From assembly GCF_900104385.1 (NCBI RefSeq), contig NZ_FNJA01000010.1:1-64000 (forward strand): a DNA stretch of 64,000 nt. The letters run 5' to 3'. Source of the DNA: Rhodoferax sp. OV413. Its GTDB lineage: Bacteria; Pseudomonadota; Gammaproteobacteria; Burkholderiales; Burkholderiaceae_C. Every line of letters begins with the position of its first letter. Position 1 is the first letter of the stretch. The notes beneath the pieces were generated by a model, which saw only the letters and a list, made by a program, of their open reading frames with translations, was not told where the DNA came from and searched no databases. A program made the translations under genes and the position numbers. Positions 17,244 to 25,394 of this stretch are shown here, piece after piece.

Positions 17244-17857
17244 TACAGCGCATGCACCACGACCAGCCAGGCCGTGGCTTCGCTCTTGCCCAGGTTGCGG
17301 ATCAGATGCGGCCGGTCGGCGGCGTAACGGGCGGTTTCGCCCGGCTTCAGGCGTTGCTTTTCGTCGCCCGACACAACTTCTACCGCGCCGGTCAGCAAGG
17401 TCAGATGTTCGCGCGTGCCGTCCTCGTGCGCCTGTGACTCCAGCGCGCCGCCGCCCTGCAGGCTTAGCGCATACCACTCGAACTGGCCGGCCAGGTCGAT
17501 AGGCCCGAGGATGCGCAGCTCGCAGGCTCCATCCGGATTGCGCAGCGACGGCGTAGCATGGGCGGGCACCACGGTAATCGCCGGAGCGGCCGGCGGTGGT
17601 GGCGCACCGAGCAGATCGCCCAGCGGCACACCCAGCGCATTGGCCAGCCGCCATACCACCGCCACCGTGGGATTGGCCTGGGCGCGCTCGATCTGCGACA
17701 GCATGGACTTGGAGACACCGGCCTTGCGCGACAAGGCGTCCAGCGACAGCGATTGCGCCTGGCGCAGCGCGGCCAGGGTATCGCCCACGCGCGGAGGCTC
17801 GGCGCTAGGGGTGCTTGTGGCTGCCGCAGGGCTGGTGTTGGGAGAGCGTTGCGCCAT
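17243..17857 (-). CDS. XRE-family regulator with C-terminal cupin
   Basis: 204 residues. HTH_XRE at about 25-80 (LDALSRKAGVSKSMLSQIERAQANPTV...) and a cupin sensor at about 120-200 (HEDGTREHLTLLTGAVEVVSGDE, LKPGETARYAADRPH). Such proteins control amino-acid or small-molecule catabolism, the cupin binding the effector. ATG 17857 (MAQRSP) is preferred to upstream codons that run into the AT-rich promoter. It is divergent from kbl, and the gap holds a near-perfect inverted repeat (17882-17905), so it probably regulates threonine catabolism (inference). Confidence 0.88.
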   Translation of the reverse strand: MAQRSPNTSPAAATSTPSAEPPRVGDTLAALRQAQSLSLDALSRKAGVSKSMLSQIERAQANPTVAVVWRLANALGVPLGDLLGAPPPPAAPAITVVPAHATPSLRNPDGACELRILGPIDLAGQFEWYALSLQGGGALESQAHEDGTREHLTLLTGAVEVVSGDEKQRLKPGETARYAADRPHLIRNLGKSEATAWLVVVHAL

Positions 17858-17881
17858 GGTCTGCCTCCAGAATTTATCCAC

Positions 17882-17905
17882 TATATTGATTTTTTGTTCG
17901 ATATA
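17882..17905. promoter_or_regulatory. Candidate operator between XRE-cupin gene and kbl
   Basis: Two 8-base arms, TATATTGA and TCGATATA, match as an inverted repeat with one mismatch across an 8-nt T-rich spacer. They sit in the AT-rich 121-bp divergent promoter region, the natural place for the XRE-cupin protein to bind. Confidence 0.4.
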
Positions 17906-17978
17906 CAGCACAATTTCAATTTACTGCACACACCATTGTGCCCGACCCCCAGTACCTCACCTACCCGGAAGGAACGCC

Positions 17979-19196
17979 ATGAGCACCACCACCGCCCCGT
18001 TTTACGCCCATCTGCAGCAGGAGCTGGACAGCATCCGAGACGCTGGTCTGTACAAGGCCGAGCGGGTGATCTCCAGCGCCCAGGGCCCACGCATCCAGAC
18101 CCTGGCCGCCGACGGTTCGACGCGCGAGGTGCTGAACCTGTGCGCCAACAACTACCTGGGCCTGTCCAGCCACCCGGCGGTGGTGGCGGCCGCCGCAGAT
18201 GCACTCAAAACCCATGGCTACGGCCTGAGTTCGGTGCGCTTCATCTGCGGCACGCAAGACCTGCACAAGACATTGGAAGCCCGGTTGTCCAAATTCCTGG
18301 GCACCGAAGACACCATCCTCTACGCAGCGGCCTTCGATGCCAACGGCGGCCTGTTCGAGCCATTGCTGGGCGAGCAGGACGCGATCATCAGCGACACCCT
18401 GAACCACGCGTCCATCATCGACGGCATCCGCCTGTGCAAGGCCAAGCGCTACCGCTACGCGCACAACGACATGGCAGACCTGGAGCGCCAGCTGCAGCAG
18501 GCCAAAGCGGACGGCGCGCGCCACACCCTGGTGTTCACCGACGGCGTGTTTTCCATGGACGGCACCATCGCCCAGCTGGACGTGATGCGCGAACTGTGCG
18601 ACCAGTACGGCGCACTGCTCGGCATCGACGAATGCCATGCGAGTGGCTTCCTGGGCGCGACCGGCCGCGGCACGCACGAGCACCGTGGTGTGTTCGGTAA
18701 AGTGGACATCATCACCGGCACCCTGGGCAAGGCGCTGGGCGGCGCGTCCGGCGGCTTTACCAGCGCGCGGCGCGAAGTCATCGAGCTGCTGCGCCAGCGC
18801 TCGCGGCCCTATTTGTTCTCCAACACCGTGGCGCCCAGCATCGTTGGCGCATCGATTGCGGTGTTGGATTTACTCGAGGCCTCCACCGATTTGCGCGACA
18901 CCCTGGCTGACAATACCGCCTACTTTCGCAGCGCGATTGCCCAGGCCGGTTTTGACATCAAGCCCGGCGACCACCCCATCGTGCCCATCATGGTGTATGA
19001 CGCCTTGGTGGCCCAGCAACTGGCAGCCCGGCTGCTGGAGCTGGGCGTGTACGTGGTGGGATTCTTCTTCCCGGTCGTACCCAAGGGCCAGGCCCGCATC
19101 CGCGTACAGCTGAGTGCAGCCCACACCCGGCCCGACCTGGAACGCGCCGTGGCGGCCTTCATCCAGGCCGGACGCGAGTTAGCTCTGATTAATTAA
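17979..19196 (+). CDS. kbl: 2-amino-3-ketobutyrate CoA ligase
   Basis: 405 residues, PLP enzyme of the alpha-oxoamine synthase family. It splits 2-amino-3-oxobutyrate with CoA into glycine and acetyl-CoA. Landmarks: NNYLGLSSHP, RFICGTQDLHKTLE, DECHASGFLG and the PLP Lys K251 in TLGKALGGASGG. ATG 17979 has GGAAGGAA upstream. The following gene is the dehydrogenase that makes its substrate, so the pair is the threonine-to-glycine route. A long hairpin separates the two genes. Confidence 0.95.
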   Translation: MSTTTAPFYAHLQQELDSIRDAGLYKAERVISSAQGPRIQTLAADGSTREVLNLCANNYLGLSSHPAVVAAAADALKTHGYGLSSVRFICGTQDLHKTLEARLSKFLGTEDTILYAAAFDANGGLFEPLLGEQDAIISDTLNHASIIDGIRLCKAKRYRYAHNDMADLERQLQQAKADGARHTLVFTDGVFSMDGTIAQLDVMRELCDQYGALLGIDECHASGFLGATGRGTHEHRGVFGKVDIITGTLGKALGGASGGFTSARREVIELLRQRSRPYLFSNTVAPSIVGASIAVLDLLEASTDLRDTLADNTAYFRSAIAQAGFDIKPGDHPIVPIMVYDALVAQQLAARLLELGVYVVGFFFPVVPKGQARIRVQLSAAHTRPDLERAVAAFIQAGRELALIN

Positions 19197-19203
19197 TAAG
19201 GAT

Positions 19204-19263
19204 GCGCTTAGGCATCACTGCAGTGAGGGTATGCAAGCCCTCACTGCAGTGATGCCTAAGCGC
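19204..19263. promoter_or_regulatory. Perfect 26-bp inverted repeat between kbl and threonine dehydrogenase
   Basis: Arms 19204-19229 and 19238-19263 are exact reverse complements (26/26) around an 8-nt loop. The second arm ends 11 nt before the dehydrogenase ATG and just before its AAAGGA ribosome site. There is no T-run, so simple termination is unlikely. Possible roles are transcript processing or stabilisation, attenuation, or a mobile-element footprint. The sequence is not a copy of either dispersed repeat family. Confidence 0.85.
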
Positions 19264-19274
19264 AAAAGGAAAAT

Positions 19275-20216
19275 ATGGATACCCGAATTCTCATCATCGG
19301 CGCCAACGGCCAGATCGGCACCGAACTGGCCCAGGCCCTGGTACAGCGCCACGGCGCGGAGGCCGTCATCACCAGCGACCAGGTGCCCCAGGGCCGCTTG
19401 TCCGGCGTGCACCACGAAGCACTGGACGTGACCGAAAACGGCGCGCTTACCGAGGTGGTGGAGCGCAACCACATCACCCAGATCTACCTGCTGGCCGCGG
19501 CCCTGTCGGCGCGCGGCGAACAGCACCCAAAATGGGCCTGGGATCTGAACATGAAGAGCCTGCTGAACGTGCTGGAACTGGCCCGCACCCACAAGCTGCA
19601 GCGGGTGTTCTGGCCCAGCTCGATCGCCGCCTTCGGCCCCAGTACCCCGCGCGACAACACACCGCAGCAGACGGTGATGGATCCGACCACGGTGTACGGA
19701 ATTTCCAAACTGGCCGGCGAAGGCTGGTGCAACTGGTACTACCGCAACCACGGCGTGGACGTGCGCAGCTTGCGCTACCCGGGCCTGATCAGCTGGAAGA
19801 CCGCACCCGGCGGCGGCACCACCGACTACGCGATCGAGATCTTCCACGCGGCGCTGAAAGTCAGCCGCTACACCAGCTTCCTGGCCGCCGACACTGCCCT
19901 GCCGATGATGTACATGCCCGACGCCATCCGCGCCACGCTGGAACTGATGGAAGCACCCGCGGAAAAAATACGCGAACGCGGCTCGTACAACCTGGGCGGC
20001 ATCAGCTTCACCCCCGCGCAGATCGCCGAGGCGATTGCACGCTACGTACCTGGCTTCAGCCTGGACTGCGTGCCCGACTACCGCCAGGCGATAGCCGACA
20101 GCTGGCCGCGCTCCATCGACGACCAGGCCGCCCGCAAGGACTGGGGCTGGAAGGCCGAATACGACCTGGATGCGATGGTGCGGGACATGCTGAAGAACCT
20201 GCGGCCACAAATCTAG
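19275..20216 (+). CDS. L-threonine 3-dehydrogenase, SDR (epimerase-like) type
   Basis: 313 residues. Rossmann motif GANGQIGTEL (residues 9-18) and the catalytic Tyr-x3-Lys in VYGISK. The stretches YPGLISW and GGGTTDYAIEIFHAAL are typical of short-chain threonine dehydrogenases rather than the zinc-dependent Tdh of E. coli. It oxidises L-threonine to 2-amino-3-oxobutyrate with NAD+, and kbl immediately upstream consumes the product. ATG 19275 has AAAGGAAAAT upstream. The 26-bp inverted repeat in its leader may tune its expression. Confidence 0.9.
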   Translation: MDTRILIIGANGQIGTELAQALVQRHGAEAVITSDQVPQGRLSGVHHEALDVTENGALTEVVERNHITQIYLLAAALSARGEQHPKWAWDLNMKSLLNVLELARTHKLQRVFWPSSIAAFGPSTPRDNTPQQTVMDPTTVYGISKLAGEGWCNWYYRNHGVDVRSLRYPGLISWKTAPGGGTTDYAIEIFHAALKVSRYTSFLAADTALPMMYMPDAIRATLELMEAPAEKIRERGSYNLGGISFTPAQIAEAIARYVPGFSLDCVPDYRQAIADSWPRSIDDQAARKDWGWKAEYDLDAMVRDMLKNLRPQI

Positions 20217-20249
20217 CCCCTAAAACCCCAAGGGCCAGCGCAGCGAGGC

Positions 20250-20356
20250 CCCTTCCAGAGATACCGTGGAACCGGCTCCGCCGGGCCACTGGTATCGCCC
20301 CCTGCAAGGGGGTTGGCGGCCACACGCAGTGGGCAAGCCTGGGGGGTGTGCAATCA
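20250..20356 (+). repeat. Dispersed repeat family 2, copy 2
   Basis: CCTTCCAGAG, CCGGCTCCGCCGGG, the CCCCCTGCAAGGGGG hairpin, a CACACGCAGTG segment and AGCCTGGGGGGTGTGCAATCA. The last bases form the TGA stop of the minus-strand cupin gene, as for the copy at 11101-11205. Confidence 0.8.
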
Positions 20357-20722
20357 CTCTCTGCCGTAATCGTCCTGCAGGCGCACGATATCGTCTTCGC
20401 CGAGGTAGCTGCCGTACTGCACTTCCATGATTTCCACCGGCGAGCTGGTCTTGTTGGCCAGGCGGTGCACTTCGCCGATGGCTATGTCCACATGCTGGCC
20501 GGGTTGCAGTTCGACCACCTTGTCACCCACGGTGACGATGGCGGTGCCGATCACCACCACCCAGTGCTCGGCGCGCTGGTGGTGCTTCTGCAGGCTCAGC
20601 TGCTGGCCGGGGTGCACCCCAATGCGTTTGACCTTGTGGCCCGGCGCCTCGTGCATGTTTTCATACCAGCCCCAGGGGCGTTCGGTGCGTTCGATGGAGA
20701 CGGTGCGGGTACTGGTGTTCAT
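20354..20722 (-). CDS. Cupin, mannose-6-phosphate isomerase type II C-terminal-like
   Basis: 122-residue single cupin with the ERPWGWYENM start, HPGQQLSLQKHHQRAEHWVVV and a second cupin motif around GEVHRLANK; it resembles the phosphomannose isomerase domain of bifunctional GMP/PMI enzymes standing alone. It may isomerise mannose 6-phosphate for nucleotide-sugar synthesis. ATG 20722 has AGGAACC upstream. The stop is supplied by repeat family 2. No guanylyltransferase gene is adjacent. Confidence 0.8.
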   Translation of the reverse strand: MNTSTRTVSIERTERPWGWYENMHEAPGHKVKRIGVHPGQQLSLQKHHQRAEHWVVVIGTAIVTVGDKVVELQPGQHVDIAIGEVHRLANKTSSPVEIMEVQYGSYLGEDDIVRLQDDYGRE

Positions 20723-20819
20723 GGTGTGCAGGTTCCTGGAAAAGAGGGGGCGCGAGGCGCGACAAATGATAACCCGCAGGCTGCTTGCCCGTCTGGGCCA
20801 CGCTGCGGAAATTTGAAAC

Positions 20820-20876
20820 AAAAATCCTTGCAGCGCACAAACCACCTGCGCTAGCAGCTACTATATTAATAGCAAA
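20820..20876 (-). repeat. Dispersed repeat family 1, copy d
   Basis: A-run, TTGCAGCGCA, spacer, TGCGCTAGCAGCTACTAT and an AT hairpin ending TAATAGC. It lies in the gap between the divergent cupin and BON-protein genes. Confidence 0.8.
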
Positions 20877-21003
20877 ATCAGCGCGAAGTTACCCACAGGT
20901 TACAGATGTCATAGAGCCGGCTTGGGCCGTCATACCGGTGCACCGCGGCGGCGCGAAGATCACTCCATCGCGCCACATGGGCGCATCCCACAAGGAGCTT
21001 TTT

Positions 21004-21372
21004 ATGACACCCCGCATTTCCCGTATCGCCGCTGGCGCCCTGCTCGCTCTTGCCGCCGGCCCTTTCCTGATGTCCTCCAGCGTGGCCGCCACGGACGCAG
21101 CCAGCATCGTGGCCAGCGCCGCCCCCACCAGTACCGCGCCCTCCAATGACAAGGCGCTGGCCGCGGCTGTGGCCGACGCACTGGGCAAGTCGCTGGGCGA
21201 CAGCACGGTGAAGAATGTGAAAGTACTGGCCGACGACGGCGCCATCACCCTCAGCGGCTGGATCAATTCCCCGATCCAGGAGTCGCAGGCACGCAAGATC
21301 GCCAGCAATGTGCCCGGTACCACCAAGGTCCACAGCCGTCTGCGCATGTGGTCGACCAGCACCTCCGATTAA
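21004..21372 (+). CDS. BON-domain periplasmic protein
   Basis: 122 residues. Signal peptide MTPRISRIAAGALLALAAGP..., then a Ser/Thr/Ala-rich linker and one BON domain (about 50-120; VKNVKVLADDGAITLSGWI, QARKIASNVPGTTKVHSRL). BON domains bind phospholipid or stabilise the envelope, as in OsmY. An excellent AAGGAG site precedes ATG 21004. It converges with the response-regulator gene; no partner is evident. Confidence 0.85.
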   Translation: MTPRISRIAAGALLALAAGPFLMSSSVAATDAASIVASAAPTSTAPSNDKALAAAVADALGKSLGDSTVKNVKVLADDGAITLSGWINSPIQESQARKIASNVPGTTKVHSRLRMWSTSTSD

Positions 21373-21393
21373 GCGGACGGCTGGCCGATGCGC

Positions 21394-22125
21394 TCAGTAC
21401 AGGGTCTCGACCTCGCTGGCCAGCAAGTAGCCGGCGCCGCGCTCGGTCAGGATCAGCGCCGGGTTGGCCGAATCCACCTCGACCTTCAGCCGCAGGCGGC
21501 GGATCTGCACATCAATGGTGCGGTCGTAAACCTCGGCTTCGTGCAGCCGCGACATCGACAGCAGCTGGTCGCGCGACAGCACCCGGCGCGGCGCCCGGCA
21601 CATCGCGCCCAGCAGGCTGAACTCGCCGTTCGACAGCTCTACCGATTCGCCGGTCGGCGACACCAGGCGGCGGGTCCGCAGGTTCAGCTCCCAGCCCGAA
21701 AAGCGGAACGCACGCCGGCTGTTGTCGCGCTCAGGCAGCGTGGCCTGCACCTGGTAGCGGCGCAGCACGGCGCGCACCCGGGCCAGCAGCTCGCGCGGGC
21801 TGAACGGTTTGGTCACATAGTCGTCGGCGCCCAGCTCCAGGCCCATCACCCGGTCGGCCTCTTCGTTGCGGCCGGTCAGGAAGATGATGGGCACGGCAGC
21901 CCGCTCGCGCAGGGTACGCGCCAGCTGCATGCCGTCTTCGCCGGGCAGCTTCAGGTCCAGCAGCACCAGGTCGATGGCCTCGCGGTCGACCAGCTCGAAC
22001 AGCTCGCGGCCCGAGCCGCCGGCGCTGACCCGCAGGTCGTTATTGCCCAGGTATTCGACCACCAGCTCACGGATACTGGGGTCGTCGTCGATCACTAGAA
22101 TGTGCGGGGCGGTGGTAGTGTTCAT
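21394..22125 (-). CDS. OmpR-family response regulator
   Basis: 243 residues. Receiver domain 1-125 with phosphoacceptor D57 (VLLDLKLPGEDG) and the conserved Lys in YVTKPFSP; then an OmpR/PhoB winged helix (about 145-235; YDRTIDVQIRRLRLKVE, LILTERGAGYLL). Divergent from the hybrid kinase at 22192, its probable partner. Targets unknown. Confidence 0.92.
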   Translation of the reverse strand: MNTTTAPHILVIDDDPSIRELVVEYLGNNDLRVSAGGSGRELFELVDREAIDLVLLDLKLPGEDGMQLARTLRERAAVPIIFLTGRNEEADRVMGLELGADDYVTKPFSPRELLARVRAVLRRYQVQATLPERDNSRRAFRFSGWELNLRTRRLVSPTGESVELSNGEFSLLGAMCRAPRRVLSRDQLLSMSRLHEAEVYDRTIDVQIRRLRLKVEVDSANPALILTERGAGYLLASEVETLY

Positions 22126-22191
22126 GGATTCGTACGCTAGCTAAGTCGCAAAGTATCGGCGATAGCCAACGGCACACGCAACAGGGGAAGT

Positions 22192-24270
22192 ATGCAAGGC
22201 ATTTTGCGCAAGCGCTGGGCTACCGTGCCGCGGCTGTGGGCGGTCGGTCTGGGCCTGGGTCTGTCCCTGGTGGTGACCGCCGTGGTGGCCCTCTGGCATC
22301 TGCGCGGCGAAACCATAGACAGCCAGGCACGCGAACTCAGCCTGCTGTCACTAGCGCTGACCGACGAGATCCACCGCGAGCTGCGCGGTATGAACGCCGG
22401 CCTGCACGCCATGCAGGTCGAGCTGGAAGAAGGCAGCCTGCCGACTACCGGCACCGCCGCAGAGCGCGCGCTGCGCACCCGCACCGAACTAATGTCCATG
22501 GTCGATTCGCTGTCGCTGGTCGACCGCAGCGGCCGGCTGCTGGCCGCATCCGTCCCGACCGCCATGCCCGACCTGGCCTCGTTCGCCCCCGGGCTCAACC
22601 AGCTGGACGAAGACGCGGTGGCCGTCAGCCGGCCCTTCGCCGACCCGCGCAGCCACGCCATGCTGGTGACCATGGCCGTGCCCTTCACCCGGCCGCTGGA
22701 TAGTTCGGGCGGCTGGATCTTTGCCACCATGCCAGCTGAAGCGCTGCTGGGCGCGTTCTCGGTAGCCTCGCCCGCGGCAGACGCCCGCATGGCCGTGTTC
22801 CGGCGCGATGGTGTATTGCTGGTCGGCGGCGTGGTCAACAAGGCCCGCTGGGACGAAGCCACCATCGCCAAACGCCTGGCCACCCAGCGCAGCACCGAAC
22901 TGCGCCAATTGCCCGACGGCACAGAACGCCTGGTGGCCTTGCACAGCCTGGAGCGCTACGGCCTGGAAGTGGTGCTGACCCGCGACCTCGACGTGATGCT
23001 GGTGTCCTGGCGCGAAGCCGCCCAGCTCACCGCTGTAGGCCTGGTGCTGCTGCTGGCAGTATTGGCTGCCTCGGTACACCTGGTGCACGGTGCCAACCAG
23101 CGCCGCGCCACCGCCCAGGCGGCCCTGCAAACCCAGCTGTCGCGCGCCAACAAGCTGGAATCGCTGGGCGAGCTGGCCGGCGGCGTGGCGCATGATTTCA
23201 ACAACGTGCTGGCGGCCATCGTCGGCTTTGGCGAAATGGCGCAGGACGCGGCCGCCCCCGGCAGCGCCCAGGCCCGGCACCTCGACAAGGTGCTGCAGGC
23301 CGCGCTGCGCGGCAAGGCGCTGGTGGAGCGGATTCTGTCGTTCGGCCGGGGCGGCGGCTGCGCGTCCACGGTGTTCGAACTGGAGCCCATCGTGGCAGAA
23401 GTGCTGACCCTGCTGGCCGCCACTCTGCGCCCCGGCATCGTGCTGGAGCGCGGACTGGAAGCCCATGGCGCGCTGCTGCGCGGCGACCCGACCCAGGCCT
23501 TCGAGGCGGTGATGAACCTGTGTACCAATGCCATGCAGGCCATGCCGCAGGGCGGCATGGTCGGCGTGCAGCTGGTGCGCGAACAAGTGCCGGCGCTGCG
23601 GGTGCTGTCACACACCCAGTTGCTGCCCGGCCCCTACCTGGTGCTGAGCGTCACCGACCGCGGCACCGGCATCACGCCCGAGGTGATGGAACGGTTGTTC
23701 GAGCCCTTCTTCACCACCCGCAGTGCGCATGCGGGCACCGGCCTGGGCCTGGCCGTGGTGCACGGCGTGGTGGCCGAATTCGGCGGCGCCATCGATGTAC
23801 AGAGCAAGCCCGGCCAGGGCGCGCGCTTCACCCTGTATTTCCCGGAATGCACCGATGCGCTGGATGCGGCCAAGGCTGGCGCCGCACTGGCCTCCGCCGG
23901 TGGCGGCCAGACCCTGCTGGTGGTCGACGACGAGCCCACCCTGGTGGCCCTGGCCGAAGAAATGTTCACCGGCATGGGCTACCAGCCGGTCGGCTACACC
24001 GACCCGGTCGCCGCGCTGCAGGCGCTGCGCGACGAACCCCATCGTTTTGCCGCCGTGGTGACCGACGAGGTCATGCCCGGCATGACCGGCATCCAGCTGA
24101 CCGAGGCGATCCGCAAGTTGTCGCCCACACTGCCGATCCTGATGGTCAGCGGCTACGGCGGCGCCTCGCTGGCCCAGCGAGCGGCCAGCGCCGGGGTCTC
24201 CAAACTGTTGACCAAGCCCATGCAGCGCGCCGACCTGGCGCGGGCCCTGGCGCTGCTGCTGCCTTCGTAA
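22192..24270 (+). CDS. Hybrid sensor histidine kinase with C-terminal receiver
   Basis: 692 residues. TM1 about 14-36, a periplasmic sensor region of about 240 residues, TM2 about 278-298, HisKA with H334 (GELAGGVAHDFNNVL), HATPase_c (about 430-550; GTGLGLAVVHGVV) and a receiver domain (575-690, D625 in VVTDEVMPG). Kinases with the H-D-F-N-N box often work with a REC output elsewhere; here the divergent OmpR regulator is the likely one, with the fused receiver as relay or phosphate sink. AGGGGA lies before ATG 22192. The signal is unknown. Confidence 0.92.
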   Translation: MQGILRKRWATVPRLWAVGLGLGLSLVVTAVVALWHLRGETIDSQARELSLLSLALTDEIHRELRGMNAGLHAMQVELEEGSLPTTGTAAERALRTRTELMSMVDSLSLVDRSGRLLAASVPTAMPDLASFAPGLNQLDEDAVAVSRPFADPRSHAMLVTMAVPFTRPLDSSGGWIFATMPAEALLGAFSVASPAADARMAVFRRDGVLLVGGVVNKARWDEATIAKRLATQRSTELRQLPDGTERLVALHSLERYGLEVVLTRDLDVMLVSWREAAQLTAVGLVLLLAVLAASVHLVHGANQRRATAQAALQTQLSRANKLESLGELAGGVAHDFNNVLAAIVGFGEMAQDAAAPGSAQARHLDKVLQAALRGKALVERILSFGRGGGCASTVFELEPIVAEVLTLLAATLRPGIVLERGLEAHGALLRGDPTQAFEAVMNLCTNAMQAMPQGGMVGVQLVREQVPALRVLSHTQLLPGPYLVLSVTDRGTGITPEVMERLFEPFFTTRSAHAGTGLGLAVVHGVVAEFGGAIDVQSKPGQGARFTLYFPECTDALDAAKAGAALASAGGGQTLLVVDDEPTLVALAEEMFTGMGYQPVGYTDPVAALQALRDEPHRFAAVVTDEVMPGMTGIQLTEAIRKLSPTLPILMVSGYGGASLAQRAASAGVSKLLTKPMQRADLARALALLLPS

Positions 24271-24425
24271 TATTACAAATGCAACATAAGCTAGACGTCG
24301 CAGACATACTGTTGCGGCCGCGCAGGGTGCAAAATTGTTCTCGGCAGCGCGTGTATCCGCAGCTGCCCAGGAACAATAAAAGCCACCAGCGCCACGGGCG
24401 GGTGGCCATAACCAGGACGACAGCC

Positions 24426-24878
24426 ATGCAACCCAACCGCCATGCTTTAGCAGCCGCATCCCCAGAACCGGGCGAACCCGTGTCGGACGACCGCATCGCC
24501 CAACTGGTGGGCCAGGTGTATGCGGCCGGCCCGGCGGCCGAACAAAGCCGCCTGCTCGAGCATTTGTTGCGCCCGCTGGGTGTGCTGTCGCTGGTCGCGG
24601 TGGCCAACGGCATCTTTGCGCAGTTCCGTCTGCGCAGCGGCTGGCAGGATTTGCAGGTGCGCATGGAAGACGCGCAGAGCGTGAGCCCGAGCGACGTGGT
24701 AGCTTTGGTCCACCATGTGCAGCAGGTACAGGTAGAGGCCGTCGATGGCCTGGTGAAGATTCTCAGCAACTCGCCGGTGATGGCGGGTTCGGCGGCGACT
24801 GCGCTGCTGGTGACGGTGCTGGTCAAACGCGCGCGCAACCGCCGCGCCAATGACAGCAGCGACTCGATTGCAGCCTAA
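24426..24878 (+). CDS. Hypothetical protein, possible C-terminal membrane segment
   Basis: 150 residues, not recognised. The N-terminal half is helical and acidic; residues 48-65 (LGVLSLVAVANGIFAQF) and 117-132 (VMAGSAATALLVTVLV) are hydrophobic, followed by a basic K-R-A-R-N-R-R tail, suggesting a small membrane-anchored protein. ATG 24426 has AGGACGA upstream. It follows the hybrid kinase by 155 bp of non-coding DNA and precedes another unknown gene by 28 bp, so the two unknown genes may form a unit. Confidence 0.6.
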   Translation: MQPNRHALAAASPEPGEPVSDDRIAQLVGQVYAAGPAAEQSRLLEHLLRPLGVLSLVAVANGIFAQFRLRSGWQDLQVRMEDAQSVSPSDVVALVHHVQQVQVEAVDGLVKILSNSPVMAGSAATALLVTVLVKRARNRRANDSSDSIAA

Positions 24879-24906
24879 ACCGAACCGCAGACAGGCCCAT
24901 CCGCAC

Positions 24907-25308
24907 ATGTCCCAGACGCTCAACACGCCCACCGCTTTGCCCACCCCCACCGCGCAAGATGTACCTGCCGCCGAAGCCCGTTTGTCGATCCACGCTACGG
25001 CCAACCCTGCGGGCAACGGCAAGTACCTGACCCATACCTTGCAATGGCTGCGCGGCCTGTACCCCGCGGGTGAAACCGCCCGTCCCGGGCCCAATGCCGT
25101 GCTGCGGCTGGAGATCGACGACCTGCAAGGCCGCCGGGTTTTCAGCCAGGACGCGGCCGGACCGCTGGTGGAGCTGAGCCTGCCCGAAGGCACCTACAAC
25201 GTGACTGCGATACACGGCCATGTCTGCCGCGGCTACACCCTGACCCTGGAGCCTGGCAAGTCGTTCGACCTGTACCTGTGCCCATCGTTGAAGTCAGGCT
25301 GCCGCTGA
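24907..25308 (+). CDS. Hypothetical small protein, beta-rich
   Basis: 133 residues, not recognised. A Pro/Thr/Ala-rich N terminus is followed by strand-like segments (AVLRLEIDDLQGRRVF, GTYNVTAIHGHVCRGYTLTLE) and two of three Cys near the end. No signal peptide or membrane helix. ATG 24907 is taken rather than upstream codons overlapping the previous gene. The sequence between a Gly/Pro turn and the C terminus resembles a small Ig-like or transthyretin-like beta sandwich, but this is only an impression. Confidence 0.55.
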   Translation: MSQTLNTPTALPTPTAQDVPAAEARLSIHATANPAGNGKYLTHTLQWLRGLYPAGETARPGPNAVLRLEIDDLQGRRVFSQDAAGPLVELSLPEGTYNVTAIHGHVCRGYTLTLEPGKSFDLYLCPSLKSGCR

Positions 25309-25330
25309 TACACACCAGCGGATATTCAAG

Positions 25331-25390
25331 AAAAATCCGGCTCTAGCGCATATTTCACCAGCGCCAGCAGCTACTATTTTGATAGTAAAT
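25331..25390 (-). repeat. Dispersed repeat family 1, copy e
   Basis: AAAAATCCGGCTCTAGCGCA, spacer, CAGCGCCAGCAGCTACTAT and an AT hairpin ending GATAGTAAAT. It lies between the convergent genes ending at 25308 and 25395; its T-run on the minus strand could end transcription of the amidohydrolase gene. Confidence 0.85.
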
Positions 25391-25394
25391 CGAC

